DNA of 64,000 nt from Dactylosporangium vinaceum (lineage in GTDB: Bacteria > Actinomycetota > Actinomycetes > Mycobacteriales > Micromonosporaceae): assembly GCF_019904175.1 (NCBI RefSeq), contig NZ_CP061913.1, positions 9,114,001-9,178,000 of the forward strand, given 5' to 3'. A model generated the notes under the pieces. It was not told the origin of the DNA and searched no databases. It was given only the letters and a program-made list of their open reading frames with translations. Made by a program: the position numbers and the translations under genes. This document shows, in pieces, positions 17,791 to 27,402 of the stretch (position 1 is its first letter; each line of letters begins with the position of its first letter).

Positions 17791-20134
17791 GCGAAAGACG
17801 TCGAACATCCCTCCGGGCCAGCGGCGGCCGGCGCTGCAGCCGGCTGCCGACAAGCTGGATCTCGCGGCGGCGGCCAAGCGCGCCGCGGACGACACAGAGG
17901 TCCGTGCGGCACTCGCCGAGCAGGGCATAGAGCCTCCGGCGAACGACGACAAGGCGGTGCTGTCTGCGTACGACGAGCTGTTGCGCCAGGCATCCGCATA
18001 CGAGCGGGCAGCGGCCGCCGCACGGGAGCGGACGGGCGCCGCCGCTGATGCCGAGGCCGTCGCCCGCGAGAGGGAGCAGTTGGCCGCGGATGCCAGAGCG
18101 GCCGCGGAGGCTGATCGCCGCCGGCTCGCCGCGGCCGAGGACGAGCTCAAGGGGCGCCTGTCCCGGTTCACCGCCGACGAGGCGCACCTCAAAGTGCGCG
18201 GCGATGAGGTGACGGCCCTTGAGCGGGAAGCCCGGGACGGCTTCGCCGCGCAGGCCCGGGCGGCACGGCTCGAACTCGAGGCCGAGCTGGACCTCCGTCG
18301 GCAGACCGCACAGCTCGAGGCCGAGCAGCAGCGGCGTCAACTCGCCGAGGAACACGCCAAGCAGACCGCGCTACTTGAGCGGGACCGCGCGGCGCTGCGC
18401 CGGTCGGAGGAGGAGCTGCGCTTCGAGAAAGGGGCGTTGCGGGGACAACAGATCCTGCTGGAGCGCAAGCTCGACGACCTGGACAAGGAGATCCAGGCCC
18501 GTGCCGCAGCTGACATCGCCGCCCTCGACCGCGACCTGCAAGTCCTGCGGATCCAGCACGACGCCCAGGTCGACACGATCGCCGAGCTCCGCAAGCTCGT
18601 ATCCGAGCGCGACGAACAGTTGCTGCGCGTCGGCGGCACCGACCCTCGCTACCTGATCGACGAACGCGACCGGCTGGCCGCGGACAACGCCGAGCTGCGT
18701 GGGAAATTGGCCGAGCGGCTGTCCGACGACGACCATCACCGGCTGCGCTGGCTGGAGCAGCAGTACCGCGAGGCCGCCGGCGACCGCGACCGCCTGGCCT
18801 ATCGGGTACAGGAGCTGGAGGCGGACGTTCTCGCCGGCCGCATCAACAACCTGCAGATGAAGCAGCTCAGCGACGCCGAAGCGCATTACGCGTTGCTAAC
18901 CCGCGGGTACGAGAGCCGCATCGCCGAGCTTCAGGGGGTCCTTGAGCAGCTGACCCAGGACCGCCCCGACCCCGGTACGCCGCTGTTTCCACGCTGCGTC
19001 GCGATGGACGACGACCCGTTGCTGAGCGAGCGGGGCGCGATAAGTGCCGACCGGCCTGACCTGTCGCGGCTCGCGCGGTCGCTGCAGACGGTCATGTTCG
19101 CCGACAGCCAGCGCGCGTATCGGCTCAACGACGTATGTGTCCTGCTCGGCGGGCTGGCGATGAGCCGGTTGCACCTGCTGGAGGGTATGAGCGGCATCGG
19201 CAAGACGTCGCTTCCGGTCGCACTGGCCAAGGCTCTTGGCACCGAGTGCGCCGTCGTGGAGGTACAGGCCGGCTGGCGCGACCGGACAGATCTATTCGGC
19301 CACCACAACACCTTCGAGCGGCGATTCGAGGAGTCCGAGTTCCTGCAAGCGTTGTATCTGGCGCAGACGCCGCGTTACCGGGAGCGGCCGTTCTTCATCG
19401 TCCTCGACGAGATGAACCTGGCCCGGCCAGAGCAGTACTTTTCTGTGCTGCTCTCACAGCTGGAGCGGGCGGGTGCCCCGATCCAGCTCGTCACCCGAGG
19501 CGCTGGTCGGGCACCGAAGGGGCTGGTGAACGGCACGCACATCAGCCTGCCGGACAACGTGTGGTTCATCGGCACCGCGAATCAGGACGAGTCGACGCTT
19601 GAGTTCGCTGACAAGACCTACAACCGGTCACATGTGATGGAATTGCCGGCGCAGCGCCCATGGTTGGCGTCACATGGAACGATCCCGGACATCGAACGGT
19701 ACAGCGCCGAAGAGCTGCGCCGAACCTTCCGAGAGGCGAAACGGCAACACATCTCGGATGTCCGCGAGGTGCGCGGATTCCTGGGCGAGGTCGCCGACGA
19801 TCTGCGCGAGCACGGCCGGCTCGTTGTTGCGCCGCGACTCCAGCGGCAGCTGGAGATGTTCGTGCCCGTCGTCGTCGCGGCACACGCCGGCAACCCGGTC
19901 GAAGAGCGGCCCGACGCCGAGGACGCCGCGCAAGACGGTCGGTCACTTGCGGCCGACCACTTTCTGGCTCGCAAGGTTCTCCGGTCTTTGCGGGGTCGCT
20001 ACGACGTCACCCCGGGCGGCCTGGGCAAGATCCGTGACACCATCCGCACCGCGTGGGAACTGTGCGGCCTGAGCGGCGTTCCGGTACGGTGCGTCGCGCT
20101 TCTCGACGACGAGCAGCGGCGCCGGGAAGGCTGA
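17780..20134 (+). CDS. Coiled-coil McrB-like AAA+ NTPase (CnuB-like)
   Basis: A 784-residue protein overlapping the previous gene by 11 bases. Residues ~30-390 are almost entirely heptad-rich, Ala/Glu/Arg-rich coiled coil. The McrB-type AAA+ domain follows: Walker A GMSGIGKTSLPVALAKALG near 470, the McrB-family Walker B region IVLDEMNLARPEQYFSVLL near 543, and IGTANQDEST near 598 in place of the classical McrB MNxxDR signature. A helical lid closes the C-terminus. A long coiled coil fused to McrB is the defining trait of CoCoNuT NTPases. It would form a ring that delivers substrate to the McrC-like partner encoded immediately downstream with a one-base overlap. Confidence 0.85.
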   Translation: MGGRRKTSNIPPGQRRPALQPAADKLDLAAAAKRAADDTEVRAALAEQGIEPPANDDKAVLSAYDELLRQASAYERAAAAARERTGAAADAEAVAREREQLAADARAAAEADRRRLAAAEDELKGRLSRFTADEAHLKVRGDEVTALEREARDGFAAQARAARLELEAELDLRRQTAQLEAEQQRRQLAEEHAKQTALLERDRAALRRSEEELRFEKGALRGQQILLERKLDDLDKEIQARAAADIAALDRDLQVLRIQHDAQVDTIAELRKLVSERDEQLLRVGGTDPRYLIDERDRLAADNAELRGKLAERLSDDDHHRLRWLEQQYREAAGDRDRLAYRVQELEADVLAGRINNLQMKQLSDAEAHYALLTRGYESRIAELQGVLEQLTQDRPDPGTPLFPRCVAMDDDPLLSERGAISADRPDLSRLARSLQTVMFADSQRAYRLNDVCVLLGGLAMSRLHLLEGMSGIGKTSLPVALAKALGTECAVVEVQAGWRDRTDLFGHHNTFERRFEESEFLQALYLAQTPRYRERPFFIVLDEMNLARPEQYFSVLLSQLERAGAPIQLVTRGAGRAPKGLVNGTHISLPDNVWFIGTANQDESTLEFADKTYNRSHVMELPAQRPWLASHGTIPDIERYSAEELRRTFREAKRQHISDVREVRGFLGEVADDLREHGRLVVAPRLQRQLEMFVPVVVAAHAGNPVEERPDAEDAAQDGRSLAADHFLARKVLRSLRGRYDVTPGGLGKIRDTIRTAWELCGLSGVPVRCVALLDDEQRRREG

Positions 20135-21972
20135 TGGGCGACCGACCGGCTGATCCGGATCCGCTCGTTGTGGGCACCGTCGTCGACGTCGCCCGAGCGC
20201 TGCGCACGGCCGCCACGATCGACACGTGGTTGGGCGCCACCATGTTCGTGCCCGACGCGTCTCGTCACGCCGAGTTGAGCTCGCTGGAGAACGCCGTCCT
20301 CAACGGGCTCGACGTGCTGACCGATGTCTGCCTTCGGCCGCATGACCGGCTAGACCGGGTCGACGAGCTGGTGCGGGTGGACCTGGCCCGTCGAGTGCCG
20401 CCCGCTGGGCTGATACGGCTCGCGGGGCACACCGAGGATTGGGCCGGCGTCGAGCATGGGAGGATCCAGCCCCAGCGAGTCCTGTCGCAGCGGTTCGCAG
20501 AACACGTCGACTTCTATGAGAACCGGGTCGCCGCGCAACTCGTCGACCGGCTCAACGAGCACCTGACCCGGCGCATCCGCGAATTGAGCACCCTCGCCGA
20601 CGGGCTCAGCGATTTCGACGAGTACAACCAGGCGCTCACGCAGGCCCAGTCCTGGCGCCGCCTCGAGCGGGTCGCCCGGCTCGTCGCGCAGGCGATCGTC
20701 GACACCACCCCGTCACGGTTGGTGCTCGCCGACACTCTGACGGTACTCCGCAGGGCTCGCGCCCGGCTGTCGGCCCTGCATGGATCGCCGGTACTGCGGC
20801 GGGCCAATCGCCGCGTCCTGGTCCCGATCCGGCTCAGGCACACCAACCTATTTGTAAACGACGGACGATACCGAAAGATTGGTGCGCTGTGGGAACAGTG
20901 GGCCGTCGCCGAGTCCGCCGCCGTGGCCGACGCCCGGTCGGCACAGGAGGCGTTCCCGGCGGCGTACGCGCACTACGTGGCCGCGCTTTCACTCCGGGCG
21001 CTGGCGGTGCTCGGCTACAAGCCAGTGGCCGCCGAAGACGCGCTGCCGGCACCGGGTTCGGCAGTGGTCCTCCGTAGCCCGGCCGGCGAGATCACCTGGT
21101 CGCCCGCGGAGGACGGCACGCTGAGCATGACCGCGAACGGGCGGCGACTCGCCCGGGTCGAGCCGATCGTCGACGACCTTGGCAATGCAAAGGCGGAGCA
21201 GACCCGATCTGCCGTACTCGCACGGTCGGACTCTCGGACGATCCTGGTGTACCCAGGGCTCCGCGCCGGACGGAGCGTGGCGGCGCACCCGTCCGGGTTC
21301 GGTTCAGCGGCGTGCCTGGTGCCGGTGACACCATTGGAGATCGAGGGCGAAGAGCGGCTCGCGCGAGCGCTGCGCTGGGTGCTGCAGGGCCGTCGGTTTC
21401 TGGAGGAGTACCCCCCGACCGCCGATCTGTCCGCCAGCGTCCCGGCCGGTGAGGCCGACTGGTGGCAACTGGACGGCCCGACGCGCATCGCAGTAACGCG
21501 CCGGCCGACCGCGGAAGAAGCCGACGCGCTCGTCTACGCGACGGTCGGACGCGACAGGGATCCACGACGGTCAGCGGTGGCCGTACGGTCGCATGCGGCG
21601 GCAGCGATCGAAGCCGCTACGCGGTCATTCAGCCTGTTCGAGACTTGCCCGGTCTGTCACGCCACCGAATCCGAACTGCTTGCGCGGGACAGGAACACCT
21701 TTCAGTGCCGATGCGCGGCATGCAGCACTGGGTGGGGCGTCCGCCTTTGCGGTTCCTGCCGGCGGACTTACCCGGTGCTGTGGCTGCGCAACGTCCGCCC
21801 CGACGGGTATGACGGCGACCGGCTGGATGTGACGGCAGGGGCCGACCTTCTGGCCGTACCATGCGCCGACGACGATCTTGAGCCCGGTACCCGATTCCGC
21901 TGCCCCTGGTGCCAAGTCTGCGCGGGCCAGCCCAACTGCGGCTGCCCGACCGCAGTACCCGAGCAGGAATAG
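20134..21972 (+). CDS. McrC/DUF2357-like protein with C-terminal zinc ribbons (CnuC-like)
   Basis: A 612-residue protein whose ATG overlaps the McrB-like stop (TGATG). The middle has the helical McrC/DUF2357-type stretch with RHTNLFVNDGRYRKIGALWE. The part where McrC carries its PD-(D/E)xK nuclease contains SRTILVYPGLRAGR but no clear D...ExK triad, so nuclease activity cannot be claimed. The last ~110 residues are a cysteine-rich region (CPVCH, CRCAACS, LCGSCRR, CPWCQVC, CGCP) that should bind two or more zinc ions, possibly contacting RNA. Its position directly after the McrB-like NTPase makes it the expected partner. Last gene of the operon. Confidence 0.75.
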   Translation: MGDRPADPDPLVVGTVVDVARALRTAATIDTWLGATMFVPDASRHAELSSLENAVLNGLDVLTDVCLRPHDRLDRVDELVRVDLARRVPPAGLIRLAGHTEDWAGVEHGRIQPQRVLSQRFAEHVDFYENRVAAQLVDRLNEHLTRRIRELSTLADGLSDFDEYNQALTQAQSWRRLERVARLVAQAIVDTTPSRLVLADTLTVLRRARARLSALHGSPVLRRANRRVLVPIRLRHTNLFVNDGRYRKIGALWEQWAVAESAAVADARSAQEAFPAAYAHYVAALSLRALAVLGYKPVAAEDALPAPGSAVVLRSPAGEITWSPAEDGTLSMTANGRRLARVEPIVDDLGNAKAEQTRSAVLARSDSRTILVYPGLRAGRSVAAHPSGFGSAACLVPVTPLEIEGEERLARALRWVLQGRRFLEEYPPTADLSASVPAGEADWWQLDGPTRIAVTRRPTAEEADALVYATVGRDRDPRRSAVAVRSHAAAAIEAATRSFSLFETCPVCHATESELLARDRNTFQCRCAACSTGWGVRLCGSCRRTYPVLWLRNVRPDGYDGDRLDVTAGADLLAVPCADDDLEPGTRFRCPWCQVCAGQPNCGCPTAVPEQE

Positions 21973-22148
21973 CGTTGTTTGCTGAGCGTCTCGGCCCTCG
22001 ACACGGGCATACCGCCTGCATCTTCGAGCCGAAGGCGAGGTGATTTCGCGGACCCCTTTTGCTCGGTCGGTCAATGCTTGTGGCGGCCTGAAGGAACGTC
22101 GGTCGAACCACGTTCGTAATCATCATTATCGGCCGATGGGCGGATGGC

Positions 22149-22574
22149 TCAACCCAGTCGCAGCAGTCGTGCGAACTCCCCGAAGTCCGATGCGGCTTCG
22201 ACCCAGTGGCTGCCGTCATGACCCCAGGCCAGACGCAGGACCGGGGGCTCGCTGGGGTTGCGTCGATAGTCGAGAACGATGGCCGCGTCTGATCCCAACC
22301 CGAAGTCACCGATGACCAGGGCGAGTTCAGGATCGATCTCATCCAGGGCACCGTATTCGGCCCAGAATCTGCGGCTCTTGCGGATCTTGCTGGCCAGCGT
22401 TTGGAACGGCGGCGGGTACAAGAAGAGCGAGGTCTCGCTCGGCGCGAGTCGATCTATGTCCTCCAGAGCTGCCAACGGGCGCAGGTTCTGCGCATGCGCG
22501 GAGTCGATCGTCGGCCAGAGCCCGCTCTCGATGAGGCTGCTGAGCCCGGGCGGAACCGCAAGACCATCGCTCAC
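22149..22574 (-). CDS. SMI1/KNR4 (SUKH)-like protein
   Basis: A 141-residue protein from GTG 22574. The C-terminal half has the family's look: SDAAIVLDYRRNPSEPPVLR then GHDGSHWVEAASDFGEFARLL, a strand-rich region ending in a short helix. SUKH proteins often serve as immunity or antitoxin proteins, but solitary copies are common in actinomycetes and their roles vary. It is convergent with the preceding operon and stands alone, so no partner can be named. Confidence 0.65.
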   Translation of the reverse strand: MSDGLAVPPGLSSLIESGLWPTIDSAHAQNLRPLAALEDIDRLAPSETSLFLYPPPFQTLASKIRKSRRFWAEYGALDEIDPELALVIGDFGLGSDAAIVLDYRRNPSEPPVLRLAWGHDGSHWVEAASDFGEFARLLRLG

Positions 22575-22710
22575 CGACCGAGTATGCCGGAGCAAAGGGC
22601 TGGGCGCGCTCGGCTGACGATTGCACGGAACCGTGCGACGGCTGCGCGTATCTCGGCAGCATCGACGGCCGTCGTCATCGGTGGGCCGTGCTGCGCCACA
22701 TACTCGGGGC

Positions 22711-23691
22711 ATGAACAAGGTCATGGCGGGGGTACTCACGGTGGCGCTGGCCTCGGCGGTCGCCGGGTGTGCGAAGGTCGACCCGGCCGGGGGTACGCCG
22801 GCCGGCGCGGCGCCGCAGCCCGGGCTCGCCGTCGCGGCCGCGGAGGCGGTCGTGGCCGCGTTCGACCAGTCGGACTCGGCCGCGTCCAGCGCCGCCGACC
22901 CGGCCGGCCTCAAGGCGCAGGAGGTGCCGCCGTCGCTGGACATCAGCCTCGCCGCGGCCAACCGGGCCAAGGCCGCCAAGCGTACGCCGCCGGGATTTCG
23001 GCACACCCAGCCCGGGTTCGCCATCCCGGCCGGGGACGCCACGTGCTTCCTGGTCGTGGCGGGGCTGCAGGTCAGCGGCGCCGAGCAGGCGCTCGCCGAC
23101 GTGACCCAGTTCGTGCGCCAGGACGGGGGCGGGTGGAAGGCCAGCCACAATGTCAGCGTCAGCCAGGCCACCGCCACCCAGGCCCGCGCGCTCGCCGGGC
23201 GCCCCGCGGTGCCGACCACGAGCGTGCTTGACGAGCAGCGGCGCACCGAGCTGCAGAACGAGGTGTTCGCGCGCACGACGGGGGCGGGCACCGCGGCGCT
23301 GACCGTGCTGGCCTCCAGCAACCTGCTCGACCGGCAGTTCGCCGCCGGGTGGGCCGTGTATCAGCAGCAGCTCGGTGCCGTCGGCATGAGCGCCAAGCGG
23401 GAGCTGCGCGGGGCGGAGTGGTCGCAGTGCGCGGCGAGGACCGACTCGGGGGTGTTCACGTTCCTGACCGTCCGGGCCGCGGACACGGTCGCGGGCAGCC
23501 CGGGCAAGCCCGCGACGCTCGTGCCGCAGAGCCCGGACCTGCAGGGGCTGGGCAAGTCCGAGGCCGTCTCCGGCGACCGGATCACGATCTCCCGGGTGCA
23601 GGTGTTCCTGCTGTTCGTGCCCTCCGCCGCCGGGCAGCCGGCGACGCTGCTGGGCCTCGGCGACGCCCCGACGGCGCTGACGACCGCCTGA
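22711..23691 (+). CDS. Secreted lipoprotein of unknown function
   Basis: A 326-residue protein. It begins with a signal peptide MNKVMAGVLTVALASAVAGC containing a lipobox (VAGC), so the mature protein should start with a lipid-modified Cys20. The rest is Ala/Gly-rich and compact with a single-domain feel and no recognised motif. ATG 22711 gives a signal peptide of normal length. It ends 71 bases before the first RiPP biosynthetic gene, same strand, so it may be cotranscribed and act as an export, immunity or sensing component, but nothing in the sequence proves that. Confidence 0.7.
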   Translation: MNKVMAGVLTVALASAVAGCAKVDPAGGTPAGAAPQPGLAVAAAEAVVAAFDQSDSAASSAADPAGLKAQEVPPSLDISLAAANRAKAAKRTPPGFRHTQPGFAIPAGDATCFLVVAGLQVSGAEQALADVTQFVRQDGGGWKASHNVSVSQATATQARALAGRPAVPTTSVLDEQRRTELQNEVFARTTGAGTAALTVLASSNLLDRQFAAGWAVYQQQLGAVGMSAKRELRGAEWSQCAARTDSGVFTFLTVRAADTVAGSPGKPATLVPQSPDLQGLGKSEAVSGDRITISRVQVFLLFVPSAAGQPATLLGLGDAPTALTTA

Positions 23692-23762
23692 ATCCGTGCC
23701 ATCGATGGCCTGCGGGCCCGCCACCTCCTCAGACTGAGTGCCCACCACCAAGGAGATGGCCG

Positions 23763-25940
23763 ATGCGGCGTCCCAGATTCCGAGCGGACTACCGTCCGGT
23801 GCGCCTCACGGCCGCGGGCGGGGACTACCTGGTCGTGGCGGGCGAGCACCGGCACCTGCTCATCGAGGACCCGATCGCGGCGGCGCTCGCCGGCCGGCTC
23901 GACGGGCACACCGAGACCGCCGCGGTCGTCGAGGGCCTTGCCGGCGCGTACCCCCGCAAGAAGATCGCTCTTGCCCTTCGCCTGCTGACCCGGCTCGGGC
24001 TGCTCGCCGACGGCGCCACCGCCGCCCCCGTGGCCGCCGCGGCCGCCTGGGACGCGCGCGGCGTGGACCCGGACCGGGCCGCCGAGCCGCAGCCGGTGCA
24101 CCTCGTGGACGCCGGGGCGCCGGACTTCGCGGCCCTCGAGGCGCAGCTGCCCGCCCTGGGGATCAAGCCCGGCGCCGACGGGCCGGCGGTCGTCGTGGTG
24201 CGTGACCCGGCCGACCCGCGGCTGCGGGCCGTCAATGCCGGGCACCTCGCCGCCGGGACGTCGTGGACTATGATCCGCCCGCACGGGACGGTCCTGCTCG
24301 TCGGGCCGCACTTCGTGCCGGGCGAGACCGGGTGCTGGGAGTGCCTGCAGCGGCGCTGGAGCGACAACCAGCCGGTCCTGGCCTACCTCGGCAACGTCGT
24401 GGACCCGGCCGTGGCGAGCATCCCGGCGACCGTGGCGATCGCCGCGGGCCTGCTCGCCGCCGAGCTGCCCCGCATCGCGCTCACGGGCCGTGGCGCACTG
24501 ACGGGGCGGATGCTCACCTACGACACGGTCGCGCTCACCGGCGAGGGGCACGACCTGGTGCGGTGGCCGCACTGCCCCGCCTGCGGCACGCCGCCGTCCG
24601 GCAACCCGCGCGTCGAGCTCGCGCCGAGCCCGGTCGCGGTCACGGCCGACGGCGGGTCGCGGGCGGCGGCGGCCGAGGCCACCTACCGGCGCCTGGCCCA
24701 TCACGTGGACCGGGTGCTGGGGGTGGTGACCCGGCTGGAGCCGATGGAGGACTACCACAACGGGCTCACGTACAGCTACGGCGCCGGCCACAACTTCGCC
24801 CTGCCCCGCGGGCCGGCGATGCTGCGCACCAATTTGCGCGGGCTCTCCGGCGGCAAGGGGCGCACCGAGGTGCAGGCGAAGGTGTCGGCGATCGGCGAGG
24901 CCATCGAGCGCTACGCCGGCGTGTGGCGCGGCGAGCAGCCGGTGACGCGGGCGCGGTTCGCCGAGACGGCTCACGCGGTACACCCGCGGGACCTTCTGCT
25001 CTTCTCCGAGGAGCAGTACGACAGGCGCGAGCCGAGGGGCCACTTCCACCGGGTCCCACGGCGGCTCACCGAGGACCGCGCGATCGACTGGACACAGGCG
25101 TGGTCGCTGACCCACGACGAGCCGCGGGGGCTGCCGGCCGCCTACTGCTGGTACGGCCACCCCGATCTCGCCGACGCCGACGTGTGCGGGGCCGACTCCA
25201 ACGGCTGCGCGGCCGGGGCGAGCCTTCCGGAAGCAGTCCTGCAGGGACTGTGCGAGCTGATCGAGCGCGACGCCGTGGCCCTGTGGTGGTATCACCGCAG
25301 CCGCCTGCCGGGCGTCGACCTGGCCTCCTTCGCCGACCCCTGGATCGACGCGCTCACCGCGTTCTACGCCCGTGAGCTCGGGCGTGGCCTGTGGGCCCTG
25401 GACCTGAGCGCCGACCTGGGCGTGCCGGTGTACGCGGCGGTCTCCCCGCGGCCGGGGCGGGCCGCCGAAGACATCCTCGTCGGCTTCGGCGCCCACCCCG
25501 ACCCGGCGGTGGCGCTGAGCCGGGCGCTGTCGGAGGTCAACCAGTTCCTGCCGATGGTCGCCGGGAAGCGCTACGCGGTCTCCGACGCCGAGACGCTCGC
25601 CTGGTTCACCACCGCGCGCATCGCCGAGCAGCCCTGGCTGTCCCCTTCGGACGCCGCACCGTCGACGGTCCGCACGCACCTGTCGTCCGCGAGCGGCGAC
25701 GCGGCCCAGGACGTGCGGGCGATCGTGACCACACTGCAGGCCAAGGGCCTGGACACCATCGTGCTCGACCAGTCCCGCGCCGACCTCGGGCTGCGGGTCG
25801 CCCGGGTGGTCGTACCGGGCCTGCGGCACTTCTGGCGGCGCCTCGGTCCGGGCCGCCTCTGGGACGTCCCCGCGCAGCTCGGCCGGGCCGGCCGGGCGGC
25901 GGACGAGTCGGCCATGAACCCGCTCAGCGTGTTCTTCTGA
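23763..25940 (+). CDS. Fused TOMM leader-binding E1-like / YcaO cyclodehydratase
   Basis: A 725-residue protein with AAGGAG seven bases before ATG 23763. The N-terminal ~90 residues resemble a RiPP leader-recognition element. Residues ~100-300 are an E1-like (ocin-ThiF) domain with zinc cysteines in TGCWECLQRRW and HCPACGTPP. The YcaO domain follows from ~320: YSYGAGHNFALPRGPAM, the ATP-site stretch GKGRTEVQAKVSAIGEAIERYAG, and DSNGCAAGASLPEAV with ELIERDAVALWW. It is the fused azoline-forming cyclodehydratase that turns Cys/Ser/Thr of a precursor into thiazolines or oxazolines using ATP. The C-terminus ends NPLSVFF rather than the proline-rich PxPxP of many relatives. The next gene is the matching dehydrogenase. 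Confidence 0.9.
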   Translation: MRRPRFRADYRPVRLTAAGGDYLVVAGEHRHLLIEDPIAAALAGRLDGHTETAAVVEGLAGAYPRKKIALALRLLTRLGLLADGATAAPVAAAAAWDARGVDPDRAAEPQPVHLVDAGAPDFAALEAQLPALGIKPGADGPAVVVVRDPADPRLRAVNAGHLAAGTSWTMIRPHGTVLLVGPHFVPGETGCWECLQRRWSDNQPVLAYLGNVVDPAVASIPATVAIAAGLLAAELPRIALTGRGALTGRMLTYDTVALTGEGHDLVRWPHCPACGTPPSGNPRVELAPSPVAVTADGGSRAAAAEATYRRLAHHVDRVLGVVTRLEPMEDYHNGLTYSYGAGHNFALPRGPAMLRTNLRGLSGGKGRTEVQAKVSAIGEAIERYAGVWRGEQPVTRARFAETAHAVHPRDLLLFSEEQYDRREPRGHFHRVPRRLTEDRAIDWTQAWSLTHDEPRGLPAAYCWYGHPDLADADVCGADSNGCAAGASLPEAVLQGLCELIERDAVALWWYHRSRLPGVDLASFADPWIDALTAFYARELGRGLWALDLSADLGVPVYAAVSPRPGRAAEDILVGFGAHPDPAVALSRALSEVNQFLPMVAGKRYAVSDAETLAWFTTARIAEQPWLSPSDAAPSTVRTHLSSASGDAAQDVRAIVTTLQAKGLDTIVLDQSRADLGLRVARVVVPGLRHFWRRLGPGRLWDVPAQLGRAGRAADESAMNPLSVFF

Positions 25941-25959
25941 AACAATCTTGGGAGCGGCG

Positions 25960-27402
25960 ATGGTACTGGCACAAGTCCCCGTCAAGCGGCCGACCGGATT
26001 ATCGGAGTCGATGCGCCTGCGCCGCGACGCCACGCTTTCCGCATCGGACGGCGGTGGCCTCATCCTGCGCCAGAGCCGCTTCGAGCTCGTCATGGCCAAG
26101 CCCGGCGTCGGGCGGCGCGCACTGCTCCTGCGCCTCGCCGAGCACTGGGTCAGCCACCTCGACGCCAACCGCCTGGTCAGCGAGATCGAGGGCGAGGCCC
26201 AGATCATGCGCACCCAGGTACTGCTGCGCCGGCTCGTCATGCACTGCTGGCTCGACCGGCGCATCGCACTCGGCGACCGGCCGCTGCTGGAGGTCATGCC
26301 CCAGGGCCTCGGGCAGGCCGGGGCCGAGCCGGAGCGGCGCCACCAGCCCGGCTGCGCGTACCGGCTCTCCCGCTTCGCCGCCCTGCGCGCCCAGGACGGC
26401 CGGATGGTCGCCGGCACCCCGCTGTCCACTGTCGACATCGGCCTGCCCGACCCGCGCGTGCTCGGCGCGCTGCTGGCCGCCGCGGCGCAGGACGGCTGCG
26501 ACGCGGCCTCATTCGCCGCCGCGGCCGGCATCGACGATGTCGCCGCCGGGCGAGTCCTCGACGAGCTGCTCGCCGCCCGGGTCGTCGTCTCCGCCGCGGA
26601 CCGGGCCGCGGAGAGCGCCCAGCCGCCGCAGGCCCTGTGGTCGCCGGAGGACCTCGGCGTGCACGGCCGGTCCCGGCCCGGGCGGCACGCGCTGCCGATC
26701 GGCGGCACCTACCGCTTCACGGGCCGCTTCCCCGCCCCACCCCTGCACGCGAGCTTCCCCGGCCGCCCGTCGGTCGCCCTCACGGTGCCCGAGGCGCGGC
26801 CCGGACCGTCGTTCGGCGACGTCCTCGCCGCCCGGCGGACCGTCCGCGAGCACGACGACGAGCACCCGATCACCCTCGCGCAGCTCGGCGAGTTCCTGTA
26901 CCGCGTCCAGCACACCACCGACATCCGCACGCTCGACGGGCACGAGGTCGGGCGCCGGCCGTACCCCAGCGGCGGCGGCCTGTGCGAGCTGGAGCTGTAC
27001 CCGATGGTCACCGCCTGCGCCGGGATCGACGCCGGGCTGTATCACTACGACGGCGTCGAGCACCGCCTCGAGCGGGTCGCCCCGCGTGACGCCGCCGCCG
27101 AGCGGCTGCTGGGCTACGCGGCCGCGGCGGCGTCGCTGACCCGGCCGCCGCAGGTGCTGCTCGTCGTGACCGCGCGGGTGCAGCGGCTCATGTGGAAGTA
27201 CGAGGGGCTCGGGTACGCGATGATCCTCAAGAACTGCGGGATCATGACGGAGCTCATGTACCTCGTCGCCGCCGCGATGGGCCTGGCCCCGTGTGCCCTG
27301 GGCGCCGGCGACTCCGCCGCGTTCGCCACCCTGTCGGGCCTCGACCCCCTGGTGGAGCCGAGCGTGGCCGACTTCCTTCTCGGATCGAGGGTCCGCCCAT
27401 GA
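25960..27402 (+). CDS. SagB-type azoline dehydrogenase
   Basis: A 480-residue flavin enzyme. ATG 25960 has GGAG five bases upstream. The first ~270 residues form the N-terminal domain seen in long SagB proteins. The nitroreductase-like FMN domain occupies the rest: GDVLAARRTVREHDD, then PYPSGGGLCELELYPMV, and near the end LKNCGIMTELMYLVAAAMGL with LAPCALGAGD. The family oxidises azolines installed by the partner YcaO to aromatic azoles. It sits 19 bases after the cyclodehydratase and overlaps the export gene (ATGA), so conversion to thiazoles is the likely second step on the cysteine-rich precursor. Confidence 0.88.
   Translation: MVLAQVPVKRPTGLSESMRLRRDATLSASDGGGLILRQSRFELVMAKPGVGRRALLLRLAEHWVSHLDANRLVSEIEGEAQIMRTQVLLRRLVMHCWLDRRIALGDRPLLEVMPQGLGQAGAEPERRHQPGCAYRLSRFAALRAQDGRMVAGTPLSTVDIGLPDPRVLGALLAAAAQDGCDAASFAAAAGIDDVAAGRVLDELLAARVVVSAADRAAESAQPPQALWSPEDLGVHGRSRPGRHALPIGGTYRFTGRFPAPPLHASFPGRPSVALTVPEARPGPSFGDVLAARRTVREHDDEHPITLAQLGEFLYRVQHTTDIRTLDGHEVGRRPYPSGGGLCELELYPMVTACAGIDAGLYHYDGVEHRLERVAPRDAAAERLLGYAAAAASLTRPPQVLLVVTARVQRLMWKYEGLGYAMILKNCGIMTELMYLVAAAMGLAPCALGAGDSAAFATLSGLDPLVEPSVADFLLGSRVRP

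Noticed and set aside
23349..26708. Very long minus- and plus-strand frames opposite the YcaO/SagB genes
   Set aside because: Anti-sense shadows of highly GC-biased genes; their translations are low complexity and they lack start signals.
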